Assembly (NCBI RefSeq): GCF_000314855.2
Contig: NZ_KB233222.1
Location: forward strand, 1,020,322-1,084,321
DNA: 64,000 bases
Direction: 5' to 3'
Source: Providencia burhodogranariea DSM 19968
GTDB lineage: Bacteria > Pseudomonadota > Gammaproteobacteria > Enterobacterales > Enterobacteriaceae
In this document: positions 20,454 through 29,977 of the stretch, piece by piece
Layout of the letters: each line of letters opens with the position of its first letter
How positions within the stretch are numbered: the first letter of the stretch is position 1
Program-made: the position numbers and the translations under genes
The notes under the pieces: model-generated
Database searches by the model: none
What the model was told of the DNA's origin: nothing
The model's input: the letters and a program-made list of their open reading frames with translations, nothing else

Positions 20454-21493
20454 TAGCGGATAACAACCTGCTCTTCACCTGTTGGCTGCTCAGCAATAGA
20501 ACCGATTTGCCATGCCGTTTCACCCAGAGAGTTAAGTAGCGCTAATGCAGACTCCACTTCACTTTGAGGTAGCGCAATAAGAATACCGACCCCACAGTTA
20601 AAAGTGCGGTACATTTCGTGACTTGTCACGCTACCTGCTTGTTGTAACCAATCAAAGATAGCGGGCCATTGCCAGCTCTTTTCATTTATTTGCGCTTGAG
20701 TATTTTCAGGCAATACGCGAGGAATGTTTTCCCAGAAACCACCGCCAGTGATATGTGCTATGGCATGAATATTTGATTTTTCGATCAGTTCGAGCACATT
20801 TTTCACATAAATACGCGTTGGTGCAAGAAGGTGGTCAGCAAGTGATTTACCCTCAAGTTGAGTCGCATTCGGGTCTACTTTACTGACTTCAAGTATTTTG
20901 CGAATTAATGAATAGCCGTTTGAGTGGGGACCACTTGAAGCAAGCGCTATTAGGGCATCGCCAGCACTAACTTTACTGCCATCAATGATTTCAGAACGCT
21001 CAACGACACCAACACAAAAGCCAGCAACATCATAGTCTTCACCATGATACATGCCGGGCATTTCAGCCGTCTCACCGCCAACTAATGCACAGCCTGATTG
21101 CTTGCAGCCTTCTGCAATTCCAGTTATTACACTAGCCGCAGTATCGACATCTAATTTACCCGTTGCATAGTAATCTAAGAAAAATAGAGGCTCAGCACCT
21201 TGTACAATCAAGTCATTAACACACATCGCAACTAAGTCGATACCGATAGTATCATGACGTTTTAAATCCATCGCGAGGCGTAATTTAGTACCAACACCAT
21301 CAGTACCAGAAACTAAGACAGGTTCACGATACTTTTGTGGCAGGGAACATAACGCACCAAACCCTCCTAATCCTCCCATTACTTCTGGGCGGCGAGTCTC
21401 TTTCACCACACCTTTAATTCGTTCAACCAATGCGTTACCTGCATCAATGTCAACACCGGCATCTTTATAGCTGAGAGAGGTTTTATCAGTCAC
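20453..21493 (-). CDS. purM: Phosphoribosylaminoimidazole synthetase PurM
   Basis: PurM (AIR synthetase) closes the imidazole ring from FGAM using ATP. From this GTG the protein is 346 aa and reads (M)[18 protein letters not shown] like E. coli PurM. The motifs [24 protein letters not shown] and [12 protein letters not shown] are intact. A TTG 4 codons upstream is also in frame but has no ribosome site; a G-run precedes the GTG. A PurR-box-like site lies 66 bp upstream. Confidence 0.95.
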   Translation of the reverse strand: MTDKTSLSYKDAGVDIDAGNALVERIKGVVKETRRPEVMGGLGGFGALCSLPQKYREPVLVSGTDGVGTKLRLAMDLKRHDTIGIDLVAMCVNDLIVQGAEPLFFLDYYATGKLDVDTAASVITGIAEGCKQSGCALVGGETAEMPGMYHGEDYDVAGFCVGVVERSEIIDGSKVSAGDALIALASSGPHSNGYSLIRKILEVSKVDPNATQLEGKSLADHLLAPTRIYVKNVLELIEKSNIHAIAHITGGGFWENIPRVLPENTQAQINEKSWQWPAIFDWLQQAGSVTSHEMYRTFNCGVGILIALPQSEVESALALLNSLGETAWQIGSIAEQPTGEEQVVIR

Positions 21494-21558
21494 TGCGGCC
21501 CCCAAGGCGATTGCTTTTCGGAAAAATAAACTTCAATGATGACTATTCTAACAGGCAA

Positions 21559-21574
21559 AGCAAACGTTTGCGAT
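21559..21574. promoter_or_regulatory. PurR-box-like operator upstream of purMN
   Basis: The 16-bp AGCAAACGTTTGCGAT holds the perfect inverted core GCAAACGTTTGC, close to the PurR consensus ACGCAAACGTTTGCGT. It sits upstream of purM, a known PurR target in E. coli. Confidence 0.8.
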
Positions 21575-21651
21575 AGCTTTGTGAATGAAATAGATCTAAC
21601 ATAAAAATGAGTTATTTCTGATTGTTTTGACATCAATCAAACCGATTCTAG

Positions 21652-21679
21652 TGGCAAGCTATATAAAAAGAGGTATAAT
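21652..21679 (+). promoter_or_regulatory. Candidate upp promoter
   Basis: A consensus -10 TATAAT ends at 21679, with a weak -35 TGGCAA 16 bp upstream. It is about 47 bp before the upp start and shares the divergent gap with the PurR-like site. Confidence 0.45.
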
Positions 21680-21726
21680 CTCGCGATTTTTTTTTGCGCT
21701 GGCATCTAAACTAGTAGGAGAATTCC

Positions 21727-22353
21727 ATGAAGATCGTTGAGGTAAAACACCCTCTCGTTAAACATAAACTCGGCTTGATGCGAGACCATGATATAAGCAC
21801 CAAACGCTTTCGTGAGCTGGCATCAGAGGTTGGTAGCCTACTGACTTATGAAGCAACCGCTGATCTAGAAACTGAAAAAGTCACTATCGAAGGTTGGTGT
21901 GGCCCTGTAGAAATAGAGCAAATTAAAGGGAAAAAAATCACCGTTGTTCCAATTCTGCGAGCAGGTATCGGCATGATGAATGGTGTTCTTGATAGCATTC
22001 CAAGTGCGCGTATTAGCGTTGTGGGTGTTTATCGTGATGAAGAAACCTTTAAGCCTGTTTCCTATTTCCAAAAATTAGTTTCAAATCTTGATGAGCGTAT
22101 GGCTCTTGTTGTTGATCCAATGTTAGCAACAGGTGGTTCAATGATTGCAACTATCGATTTGCTGAAAAATGCAGGTTGTAAATCAATTAAAGTATTAGTT
22201 CTGGTTGCTGCTCCAGAAGGGATTGCTGCATTAGAAGAAGCACACCCAGATGTCGAACTGTATACCGCGTCTATTGATCAATATTTAAATGAAGACGGGT
22301 ACATCGTTCCAGGGCTAGGTGATGCTGGCGATAAAATATTTGGTACAAAATAA
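21727..22353 (+). CDS. upp: Uracil phosphoribosyltransferase Upp
   Basis: Upp salvages uracil to UMP with PRPP. The 208-aa protein has the same length as, and is close to, the E. coli enzyme ([19 protein letters not shown]). The PRPP loop [11 protein letters not shown] and the uracil-binding end [18 protein letters not shown] are intact. A strong AGGAG precedes the ATG. It is followed by a terminator and then uraA, the uracil permease, on the same strand. Confidence 0.97.
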   Translation: MKIVEVKHPLVKHKLGLMRDHDISTKRFRELASEVGSLLTYEATADLETEKVTIEGWCGPVEIEQIKGKKITVVPILRAGIGMMNGVLDSIPSARISVVGVYRDEETFKPVSYFQKLVSNLDERMALVVDPMLATGGSMIATIDLLKNAGCKSIKVLVLVAAPEGIAALEEAHPDVELYTASIDQYLNEDGYIVPGLGDAGDKIFGTK

Positions 22354-22358
22354 TAATT

Positions 22359-22385
22359 AGCCGACTTAGAAGTCGGCTTTTTTTT
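22359..22385 (+). terminator. Terminator between upp and uraA
   Basis: A GC-rich stem AGCCGAC / GTCGGCT with a short TTAGAA loop is followed by an eight-T run. It lies a few bases past the upp stop and 33 bp before uraA, so it probably sets the upp to uraA ratio. Confidence 0.88.
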
Positions 22386-22417
22386 AATTAAAAAACGCAT
22401 TAAGGGGATGAATTAAA

Positions 22418-23719
22418 ATGACACGTCGCACGATCAGTGTTGAAGAAAGGCCACCACTACTACAAACCATACCGCTTAGTTTTCAACATCTGTTTGCTAT
22501 GTTTGGGGCAACAGTTATCGTACCGATTTTGTTTGGTGTTAACCCTGCAACCATTTTATTATTTAATGGTATTGGGACATTGTTATATCTCTTTATTTGT
22601 AAGGGCAAAATACCCGCTTATTTAGGGTCAAGTTTTGCGTTTATTTCACCTGTTATGATTTTACTCCCATTGGGTTATGAACTCGCACTTGGGGGATTTA
22701 TTATCTGTGGTGTGCTGTTTTGTGTTGTGGCATTGATTGTGAAGGTCGCAGGGCGAGGTTGGATTAACGTTATCTTTCCTCCAGCAGCAATGGGAGCGAT
22801 TGTTGCCGTCATTGGTTTGGAATTGGCCCAAACCGCAGCCAGTATGGCGGGTTTACTCCCTAAAGAAGGGGCACCTGTCGATTCATCAACACTTATCATC
22901 TCTATCACCACATTGTCTGTGACGATTGTTTGTGCTGTTGTGTTTCGTGGCTTTCTCTCTATTATCCCCATTTTAATCGGCTTCTTAGCCGGTTATGCAT
23001 TATCTTATTTCATGGGTATCGTGGACTTCACCCCAGTTATTGAAGCACCATGGTTTGCTGTTCCTACTTTTTATACACCTCGTTTTGAATGGTTTGCGAT
23101 TTTAACTATCCTACCAGCCGCATTAGTCGTTATTGCTGAACACGTTGGTCACCTTGTGGTTACAGCGAATATTGTTGAGCGTGATTTGATGAAAAATCCT
23201 GGCTTGCATCGTTCTATGTTCGCAAACGGTTTCTCCACTGTTATTTCTGGGTTTTTTGGTTCAACGCCTAATACCACTTACGGCGAAAATATTGGTGTAA
23301 TGGCAATCACTAAAGTCTACAGTACATGGGTGATTGGTGGCGCAGCAATTATTGCCATTTTATTATCCTGTGTGGGTAAATTAGCAGCGGCTATTCAGTT
23401 AGTGCCAGTACCTGTTATGGGTGGGGTTTCATTGTTACTTTACGGCGTTATCGGAGCATCCGGTATTCGTGTTCTTATTGACTCTAAAGTGGATTATAAC
23501 AAACCGCAAAACCTGATACTCACTTCAGTGATTTTGATTATTGGTGTTAGTGGTGCTGTTATTCATATCGGTCAAGCTGAGTTAAAAGGAATGGCATTAG
23601 CGACAATCGTCGGTATTGGAATGGCATTATTTTTCCACTTTATTACCTTCGTTCGTCCAGAGAAACAGTATATCACTTCAGAACTTGAAGAAGTTGATAC
23701 ACATAATTCTAAGAAATAA
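22418..23719 (+). CDS. uraA: Uracil permease UraA
   Basis: This NCS2-family proton-coupled uracil importer has 433 aa and about 14 membrane segments. It begins like E. coli UraA (TISVEERPPLLQTIPLSFQH). Substrate-site segments are ALVVIAEHVGHLVVTANIV and FGSTPNTTYGENIGVMAIT, each with the expected acidic residue. A short Glu-rich cytoplasmic tail ends the protein. A ribosome site AAGGGG lies before the ATG. It supplies uracil for Upp. Confidence 0.95.
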   Translation: MTRRTISVEERPPLLQTIPLSFQHLFAMFGATVIVPILFGVNPATILLFNGIGTLLYLFICKGKIPAYLGSSFAFISPVMILLPLGYELALGGFIICGVLFCVVALIVKVAGRGWINVIFPPAAMGAIVAVIGLELAQTAASMAGLLPKEGAPVDSSTLIISITTLSVTIVCAVVFRGFLSIIPILIGFLAGYALSYFMGIVDFTPVIEAPWFAVPTFYTPRFEWFAILTILPAALVVIAEHVGHLVVTANIVERDLMKNPGLHRSMFANGFSTVISGFFGSTPNTTYGENIGVMAITKVYSTWVIGGAAIIAILLSCVGKLAAAIQLVPVPVMGGVSLLLYGVIGASGIRVLIDSKVDYNKPQNLILTSVILIIGVSGAVIHIGQAELKGMALATIVGIGMALFFHFITFVRPEKQYITSELEEVDTHNSKK

Positions 23720-23729
23720 TTAACCTCAA

Positions 23730-23761
23730 TATACCCGCTTGAACTCGTGTCTGCGGGTATA
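23730..23761 (+). terminator. Hairpin after uraA
   Basis: Perfect 9-bp arms TATACCCGC and GCGGGTATA with a 14-nt loop begin 11 bp past the uraA stop. No T run follows, so it is a weak or Rho-assisted terminator, or an mRNA-protecting hairpin. Confidence 0.5.
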
Positions 23762-23875
23762 AATTATTGCCAGAGTGGTGAAAGCTCCGGCAGTTGGATT
23801 TCTTCCTGTTCATCTAACCTTGTAATTTATGGTAAACTTACAGGTGATAATTGATTTGCACAGCCAGAGGTGCTT

Positions 23876-24577
23876 CTGAACACACCATCGCAGCTTTCAC
23901 TACCACTTTATCTGCCCGATGACGAAATTTTTTCCAGCTTCTATGCAGGGGAAAATCAGGCGTTGTTATCTGCAATTAAACTCGCCATTAATCAACCACA
24001 CGGCAGTTATATCTATTATTGGTCTCGCGAAGGGGGCGGTAAAAGCCATCTATTACATGCGGCCTGTACTGAACTAGCTGAGCAAGATATGGCGGTAGGC
24101 TATGTCCCCCTAGATAAACGAGCCTATTTTGTTCCTGAAGTTCTTGACGGCATGGAACACCTTTCTCTTGTTTGTATCGATAATATTCAATGTATTGCTG
24201 GCGATCCTGAATGGGAAATGGCAATTTTTAATCTGTATAATCGTATCTTAGAAATAGGGCGGACGTGTTTATTGATTACTGGCGATAGGCCACCACGTCA
24301 AATTGATTTAACGCTTCCTGATTTGGCTTCTCGGCTTGATTGGGGCCAGATCTACAAACTGCATCCTTTGAGTGATGAAGATAAAATTTGTGCATTACAG
24401 CTGCGCGCACGGATGCGTGGATTTGAATTACCTGAAGATGTTTGCCGCTTTGTGTTAAAACGACTCGATAGAAAAATGGGCACCTTATTTGATATTTTGA
24501 ACAAATTAGATCACGCATCTATCGTGGCACAACGTAAACTCACGATCCCCTTTGTGAAAGATATTCTTAAATTGTAA
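23876..24577 (+). CDS. hda: DnaA inactivator Hda, CTG start
   Basis: Hda, an AAA+ protein bound to the DNA clamp, stimulates ATP hydrolysis by DnaA to prevent re-initiation of replication. The clamp-binding motif QLSLPLYLP is near the N-terminus, the degenerate P-loop is EGGGKSHLL, and SRLDWG precedes the box VII region. The protein follows E. coli Hda to the end ([13 protein letters not shown]). I place the start at CTG: AGAGG lies 5 bases before it and the length is then 233 aa, equal to E. coli Hda, which is known to start at CUG. A GTG at 23870 would add two residues and has no proper ribosome site. Confidence 0.92.
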   Translation: MNTPSQLSLPLYLPDDEIFSSFYAGENQALLSAIKLAINQPHGSYIYYWSREGGGKSHLLHAACTELAEQDMAVGYVPLDKRAYFVPEVLDGMEHLSLVCIDNIQCIAGDPEWEMAIFNLYNRILEIGRTCLLITGDRPPRQIDLTLPDLASRLDWGQIYKLHPLSDEDKICALQLRARMRGFELPEDVCRFVLKRLDRKMGTLFDILNKLDHASIVAQRKLTIPFVKDILKL

Positions 24578-24603
24578 AAAATGGCAGTTAAACTGCCATT
24601 TTT
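24576..24603. terminator. Terminator after hda (bidirectional)
   Basis: The stem AATGGCAGTT / AACTGCCATT is flanked by an A run upstream and a T run downstream, so it can stop transcription in both directions between hda and the convergent yfgD-bepA genes. Confidence 0.85.
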
Positions 24604-24738
24604 CAATATTAAAACATCAAATTTGGCGTTATTGATTGGCTTTAAAAACCCGGATCACATCATTTGTCTATGCTCCTCGGATAGCCGGTATTACTTGTTG
24701 CCTAAAAATATCTCAAATTATTTTCTATACAAGCCGAT

Positions 24739-25095
24739 TTAAATAATTTCAAGCACCTGTTCAGGTGGACGACCTAATTTTGCTTTATCATTTTTAACAA
24801 CAATCGGGCGTTCAATAAGTTTGGGGTTATCATGCATCGCGTTAATCAACTGATCTTGCGTTAATTTGTTATCCTCAAGGTTTAATTCCTTGTAGAGTTC
24901 CTCCTTAGTACGCATTAATTGACGGGCATCGTTGAATCCTAATGATTTTAAAAGTTGCTTAATATCAGTGATGCTTGGTGGGTTTTTCAAATATTCGACA
25001 ATAGTGGGATTTATCCCTTTCGATTCAAGTAGGGCGAGTGTTTCCCTGCTTTTGGAACAGCGCGGATTATGATAAATCGTAATTGTGTCCGTCAT
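24739..25095 (-). CDS. yfgD: ArsC-family reductase YfgD
   Basis: A thioredoxin-fold protein of the arsenate reductase family, 118 aa. The active-site cysteine is in IYHNPRCSKSRETLALLE and the substrate-arginine region is NPKLIERPIVVKND. Position between hda and bepA matches E. coli yfgD, whose cellular role is not established; no ars genes are nearby. It begins 12 bp after bepA on the same strand, so the pair is probably cotranscribed. Confidence 0.88.
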   Translation of the reverse strand: MTDTITIYHNPRCSKSRETLALLESKGINPTIVEYLKNPPSITDIKQLLKSLGFNDARQLMRTKEELYKELNLEDNKLTQDQLINAMHDNPKLIERPIVVKNDKAKLGRPPEQVLEII

Positions 25096-25107
25096 GGCTA
25101 TTGCTCC

Positions 25108-26571
25108 TTATGGCTTTGCATTGCTGTCTCTTATTTGTAGTTTTCTTAGCTCATCAATACGCGCGTCATAACGCAGTTGTTCATAACTGCCTAAACGACT
25201 TTGTCGGCTCGCGTCACTGAGATAATTAATGGCGTTATCATAATCAGCTCGAAGTGCCATGGCCTCTGCGTACGCCGCTATCTCTTCAGCCCGCTTACCT
25301 TGTTTGGCTGATGATTCTGCCAACAAATTCCAGCCATTTAAATCGTCAGGATAATTAAAGGTATACCTGTTGAGTAATGAACTAGCTTCTGAGTACTGAT
25401 TATTGTTTATTAACGCATTAGCAAGGTTAATTTGTAATACAGGATCATTCGGTGATTTTTTCAGCGCGTTCTGCAAACGAGTAACTGCTTTACCAACACG
25501 ATTTTGTTCAATATCTAAATCGGTCATGCTATCAATAAACCAAGGATTATTTGGTTGTTTTTCAAGCAAGCTAGAGACTATTTTACTCGCTTCGGCATAT
25601 TTTTTATCTTGTGAAAGTTGTAAGGCTCGGCCATAATCTGCGGCAATTCGTTCTTGAACGGTACCTTTGCTATAGTTTTCAATGATCTGGTCTAATACAT
25701 GCTGTTGTCCAGTGGTATACATTGATAGAATACGCACTCTCGCTAGCATAAAATCTTCAGAAGAAGGCGCGACGACTTTAGGGTACTGATAAGAGCGGTT
25801 ACGTGCATCAGCTAAACGGCTATCGGGTAGTGGGTGAGTCAGCAATATTTCAGGAGGCTTTGACATATACCGAGTCTGATCTGACATAACTTGCATAAAA
25901 TCAGACATGGCATGTGGGTCAAAACCGGATTTCCTAAGGGTTTGAAGCCCTATTCGGTCAGCTTCTTGTTCATTGGCTTGAGTAAAGCTAATTCTGCCTT
26001 GTTGAACACCTGCGAAAGTCCCTGTTAATGCTGCAAAACCAGCTTGTGGGTTTGCCATCACCAATAATAAAGAACCAATCGTACCAGCAATTGCAAGCGG
26101 TGTTGTGCTTTTCTGGTCTTCCATCATACGAGCTAGATGGCGCTGAGTAACGTGGGATATTTCGTGTGCCATAACAGAAGCCAATTGGCTCTCATTTTGG
26201 CTATAACGGAATAGGGCAGAGTGAAGCACTACGTTACCGCCAAAGTAGGCATAAGCGTTAATATTTGGGTTATTGACTAAATAAAATTTAAAGGGAGTTT
26301 TGACCGAATCGGCATTTTTAACCAGCCGCATCCCAAGTTTATTGATGTATTGATTGAGAAGTGGGTCATAAATCAATGGTGTACTGGCACGAATTTGCCG
26401 AGTGATAGCATCACCCATGATGATTTCTTGATTAATGCTCAAAGTACCGCCCGCAGTTGTGCCAATATCCGGCAGGGTATCTTCAACTGCACTATATGCG
26501 GGAAATACAGCGACATTGAAGCACGCTGCTATCAACAAAACCAGAAGTGGATTTTTCAGTTTTTTATTCAT
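25108..26571 (-). CDS. bepA: Outer-membrane assembly protease/chaperone BepA
   Basis: BepA is a periplasmic M48 zinc metalloprotease that helps LptD and other outer-membrane proteins mature and degrades stalled forms. From MNKKLKNPL it is 487 aa, the E. coli length, with a signal peptide cut near AYSAVED. The zinc motif is AHEISHVTQRH, with the third ligand probably in NEQEADRIG. The C-terminal half (about 310-480) is TPR repeats. The frame is open 18 codons further upstream, but those codons do not encode a sensible signal peptide start; the ribosome site is weak. Confidence 0.93.
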   Translation of the reverse strand: MNKKLKNPLLVLLIAACFNVAVFPAYSAVEDTLPDIGTTAGGTLSINQEIIMGDAITRQIRASTPLIYDPLLNQYINKLGMRLVKNADSVKTPFKFYLVNNPNINAYAYFGGNVVLHSALFRYSQNESQLASVMAHEISHVTQRHLARMMEDQKSTTPLAIAGTIGSLLLVMANPQAGFAALTGTFAGVQQGRISFTQANEQEADRIGLQTLRKSGFDPHAMSDFMQVMSDQTRYMSKPPEILLTHPLPDSRLADARNRSYQYPKVVAPSSEDFMLARVRILSMYTTGQQHVLDQIIENYSKGTVQERIAADYGRALQLSQDKKYAEASKIVSSLLEKQPNNPWFIDSMTDLDIEQNRVGKAVTRLQNALKKSPNDPVLQINLANALINNNQYSEASSLLNRYTFNYPDDLNGWNLLAESSAKQGKRAEEIAAYAEAMALRADYDNAINYLSDASRQSRLGSYEQLRYDARIDELRKLQIRDSNAKP

Positions 26572-26710
26572 GAAACAATTGCATCCCGTACAACGATTAA
26601 TTTTGAGATCAATCCATGATAGCAAAAGCTACCGTAAAGTCTTTTATTCGGTATAATTTTCGTTAATTTAGGAACTGTCTTTAAAGCATTAATTTTCAAG
26701 GAGCGCATAA

Positions 26711-27781
26711 ATGCTGGATATGTTATTACAATGGTATCGACGACGTTTTGCTGACCCACAGGCTGTTGCACTGTTTACTTTGCTTATCGCCGGATTCTGT
26801 ATCATCTTTTTTTTCAGCAATATATTAGCTCCCTTATTGATGGCTATTGTCTTGGCCTATTTACTTGAATGGCCAACTCATTTACTTGAACGCCTTGGAT
26901 GTTCGCGTGTTGTTGCAGTAAGTATCATTTTGACCTTGTTTGCTGGAATAAGTGCCATGGTTATTTTAATTATTGCACCAACAGCATGGCAGCAGGGGTT
27001 AAACCTTGTTTCTGATTTACCAAGCATGGTTAATCGATTTAATGAGTTCGCCCAAAAATTACCAGAACGTTATCCCGCATTAGTGGACGCGGGTATTATC
27101 GATATGATGGCTGATAATTTGCGTAGCCGTTTATCAACAATGGCGGAATCGGTTGTTAAAATGTCAGTTGCTTCATTGATCGGCATATTTACGTTGGCTA
27201 TCTATGTCGTTCTTGTGCCATTAATGATGTTTTTCTTACTTAAAGATAAACAAAAAATTATTCGCAGTGTGCAAAAGCTATTACCAAGAAATCGTTTATT
27301 GGTAGGAAAAGTTTGGCTGGAAATGAACCAGCAAATTACTAATTATTTGCGCGGTAAGATCATTGAAATGGTTATTGTAGGTATCTTTACTTATGCAGGC
27401 TTTGCCTATTTTGATTTACGGTATTCTGTATTATTAGCAGTATTAGTGGGGATATCTGTATTAATTCCGTATATTGGTGCTGTGGCTGTTACGATTCCTG
27501 TTGTCATCGTAGCACTGTTTCAATGGGGAATTGGTAGTGATTTTTGGTCATTAATTATTGTTTATCTTATTATTCAAGGCTTGGATAGTAATGTGATTGT
27601 TCCATTACTATTTTCTGAAGCGGTTAATCTTCACCCACTTGTCATTATTTTATCTGTCGTAATCTTCGGTGGTTTATGGGGTTTTTGGGGCGTCTTTTTC
27701 GCTATCCCGTTGGCAACATTGATTAAAGCTGTGATTAATGCTTGGCCGGAAGATATCACTGATAATAATGTTTCATCGTAA
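26711..27781 (+). CDS. perM: AI-2E family transporter PerM
   Basis: This 356-aa inner-membrane protein of the AI-2E transporter (UPF0118) family has about eight membrane helices. Family features are LAPLLMAIVLAYLLEWP near the start, the hydrophilic mid-section and LLAVLVGISVLIPYIGAV. The function of PerM in enterobacteria is unclear. It is divergent from bepA as in E. coli, with AAGGAG before the ATG. ymdB follows 13 bp downstream. Confidence 0.9.
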   Translation: MLDMLLQWYRRRFADPQAVALFTLLIAGFCIIFFFSNILAPLLMAIVLAYLLEWPTHLLERLGCSRVVAVSIILTLFAGISAMVILIIAPTAWQQGLNLVSDLPSMVNRFNEFAQKLPERYPALVDAGIIDMMADNLRSRLSTMAESVVKMSVASLIGIFTLAIYVVLVPLMMFFLLKDKQKIIRSVQKLLPRNRLLVGKVWLEMNQQITNYLRGKIIEMVIVGIFTYAGFAYFDLRYSVLLAVLVGISVLIPYIGAVAVTIPVVIVALFQWGIGSDFWSLIIVYLIIQGLDSNVIVPLLFSEAVNLHPLVIILSVVIFGGLWGFWGVFFAIPLATLIKAVINAWPEDITDNNVSS

Positions 27782-27794
27782 TAGTGGAGATCAT

Positions 27795-28316
27795 ATGCAA
27801 ACAAGAATTGAGCTTCAACGAGGTGATATTACTAAAGTAGAAGTTGATGCTATTGTCAATGCCGCCAATAGTTCACTTTTAGGAGGCGGTGGTGTTGATG
27901 GGGCAATCCACCGATCTGGTGGGGCTGCAATTCTTGATGAATGCCGCCAAATTAGAGCAAGGCAGGGTGGTTGCCATCCGGGTGATGCGGTTATTACCAC
28001 GGGTGGAAAATTGCCTGCAAAATATGTGATTCATACAGTGGGGCCTGTTTGGCAGGATGGTGCTCATAATGAAACAGAAATACTAAAGAAAGCCTATTTG
28101 TCTAGTTTAAAGTTAGCCAGTCAGAATCAAGTTGAAACTATCGCATTTCCTAATATTAGTACTGGCATTTATCATTTTCCAAAAGCGTTGGCCGCACAAG
28201 TTGCATGTGAAACTGTGATGCATTATTTAGCTGATAATGCACTACCCAAGACAGTGATTTTTGTCTGCTTTGATGACGAAAACTATCATCTTTACCAACA
28301 ACAATTGCAATTTTAG
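27795..28316 (+). CDS. ymdB: Macro-domain O-acetyl-ADP-ribose deacetylase YmdB
   Basis: A 173-aa macro domain, expected to hydrolyse O-acetyl-ADP-ribose and, in E. coli, to modulate RNase III. The ADP-ribose site is typical: GDITKVEVDAIVNAANSSLL, GGGGVDGAIHRSGG and ISTGIYHFPK. The start at 27795 follows GGAGAT; the frame is open 19 codons further back into perM but lacks a match to the family. Cotranscription with perM is likely. In E. coli ymdB is elsewhere, so this pairing is a local arrangement. It borders the CRISPR array. Confidence 0.9.
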   Translation: MQTRIELQRGDITKVEVDAIVNAANSSLLGGGGVDGAIHRSGGAAILDECRQIRARQGGCHPGDAVITTGGKLPAKYVIHTVGPVWQDGAHNETEILKKAYLSSLKLASQNQVETIAFPNISTGIYHFPKALAAQVACETVMHYLADNALPKTVIFVCFDDENYHLYQQQLQF

Positions 28317-28346
28317 CCTAATTTTTCAGGGTATCAGTAAAATTAA

Positions 28347-28372
28347 CAGGCTCAGCAAATAAGCTGAGCCTG
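28347..28372. terminator. Perfect hairpin between ymdB and the CRISPR array
   Basis: Ten-base-pair perfect arms CAGGCTCAGC and GCTGAGCCTG enclose a 6-nt loop. There is no strong T run on either strand (TTAATTTT on the minus side). It could end ymdB transcription and the pre-crRNA from opposite sides. Confidence 0.6.
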
Positions 28373-28396
28373 AATTCATGCATTCTGTAATCTATG

Positions 28397-28428
28397 CCAG
28401 TAACCTACATACCTGCGTGAGGTGCGAC
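28397..28428 (-). repeat. Decayed terminal CRISPR repeat
   Basis: The 18 bases ACCTGCGTGAGGTGCGAC match the repeat exactly, while the other 14 have diverged. In transcribed sense the repeat has lost its GGATTGAAAC end, as expected for the leader-distal repeat. A 33-bp spacer follows. Confidence 0.85.
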
Positions 28429-29803
28429 AAGATTGCGGAGATGATGATGCTCAATATAAAAGTTTCAATCCACGCACCTGCGTGAGGTGCGACATCACGC
28501 ACAATGGCGTTGTACCAATCTTTCTTGTTTCAATCCACGCACCTGCGTGAGGTGCGACAGAGCGAGAGTAAATCTATCTAGATACTTACTGAGTTTCAAT
28601 CCACGCACCTGCGTGAGGTGCGACATACCGATTAGCTCAAGCATTTTCCCAGTAAGCGTTTCAATCCACGCACCTGCGTGAGGTGCGACATGCCGCGCCA
28701 TATTGCATGTTATTCAATGGAATTGTTTCAATCCACGCACCTGCGTGAGGTGCGACTGCGCTCGTACCATTGGCTTGATAGATGTACGCAGTTTCAATCC
28801 ACGCACCTGCGTGAGGTGCGACCTTTTCATGATCCATCATTGAAACTGCAAGTCTAGTTTCAATCCACGCACCTGCGTGAGGTGCGACGCCTCTTCAGCT
28901 TCAGATGTATTACTTTCAGCCGTTTCAATCCACGCACCTGCGTGAGGTGCGACCATGCAAAAGAAGAGGCTGAGCGAGTGGCGAGAGTTTCAATCCACGC
29001 ACCTGCGTGAGGTGCGACGGCAATAACTCATGTATAACTTCATCTTTGATTGTTTCAATCCACGCACCTGCGTGAGGTGCGACCATTAACGAGTCCTTTT
29101 CATTAGATAGCTAACTCGTTTCAATCCACGCACCTGCGTGAGGTGCGACATACATCATTATCATACATGTCAGAGGTATTGCGTTTCAATCCACGCACCT
29201 GCGTGAGGTGCGACTGTTGATGCAAATTTAGGAAACACGTCTTTTACGTTTCAATCCACGCACCTGCGTGAGGTGCGACTATACGCATACACCAAACGAG
29301 AGGGCTTTAAAATGTTTCAATCCACGCACCTGCGTGAGGTGCGACGAATTAGGAGTTAAACTACGATTCGGTGTAAACTGGTTTCAATCCACGCACCTGC
29401 GTGAGGTGCGACCGTAGATCCTGAGCCACCAGCTAGCTTTATGAAGTTTCAATCCACGCACCTGCGTGAGGTGCGACTCCATATTTTTTCTGATACGCTT
29501 TTGGTACTGGTTTCAATCCACGCACCTGCGTGAGGTGCGACCAGCAAAAAGCCAACGGGAGGCATCTAATGCAGGGTTTCAATCCACGCACCTGCGTGAG
29601 GTGCGACGAATCACTACAAAGTATCAAGTAGTGCGATTCAGTTTCAATCCACGCACCTGCGTGAGGTGCGACAAGCCATCAAACTTGCTCAAATGGATCA
29701 GCGCAGTTTCAATCCACGCACCTGCGTGAGGTGCGACTTACAAAAATGGTTTTATGTTTATAGCTTTAGATGTTTCAATCCACGCACCTGCGTGAGGTGC
29801 GAC
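28397..29803 (-). CRISPR. Type I-C CRISPR array, 21 full repeats plus one decayed
   Basis: Twenty-one identical 32-bp repeats run from 28462 to 29803 with a period of 64-67 bp; 21 spacers measure 32-35 bp. On the plus strand the repeat starts GTTTCAATCC and ends GAGGTGCGAC; on the transcribed minus strand it starts GTCGCACCTC and ends GGATTGAAAC, typical of type I-C. The repeat folds into a 7-bp stem (CGCACCT/AGGTGCG). A partial repeat at 28397-28428 marks the far end. Repeat orientation and the position of cas2 put the leader at the high-coordinate side, so spacer 29738-29771 should be the newest. All 21 repeats read identically, which suggests an active or recently active array. Spacer targets cannot be named without a search. 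Confidence 0.97.
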
Positions 29804-29977
29804 TGCCTGCTTGTACAGGCGCATACAGCTTAGCAATATTTACCTCAAATCGCTAATCGGTTTATAACACGGAATATGTTATAGCTAATAATAAATGCTA
29901 AAAAATTTAGTATTATATTTTAATTAGTTAAGAACGCGCTAACCTAGCGGGAAAATCATGAGAACAACAGATTAGCG
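29804..29977 (-). promoter_or_regulatory. CRISPR leader
   Basis: A 174-bp AT-rich gap lies between the end of cas2 and the first repeat on the minus strand, where the pre-crRNA promoter and spacer-integration signals should be. A small hairpin GCCTG/CAGGC lies directly beside the repeat (29806-29821). No promoter box was assigned with confidence. Confidence 0.7.

Noticed and set aside
28487-29729. Several short open frames on both strands across 28.5-29.7 kb with repeated protein segments (SFNPRTCVRCD, SHLTQVRGLK)
   Set aside because: They are translations of the CRISPR repeats and spacers, not genes.
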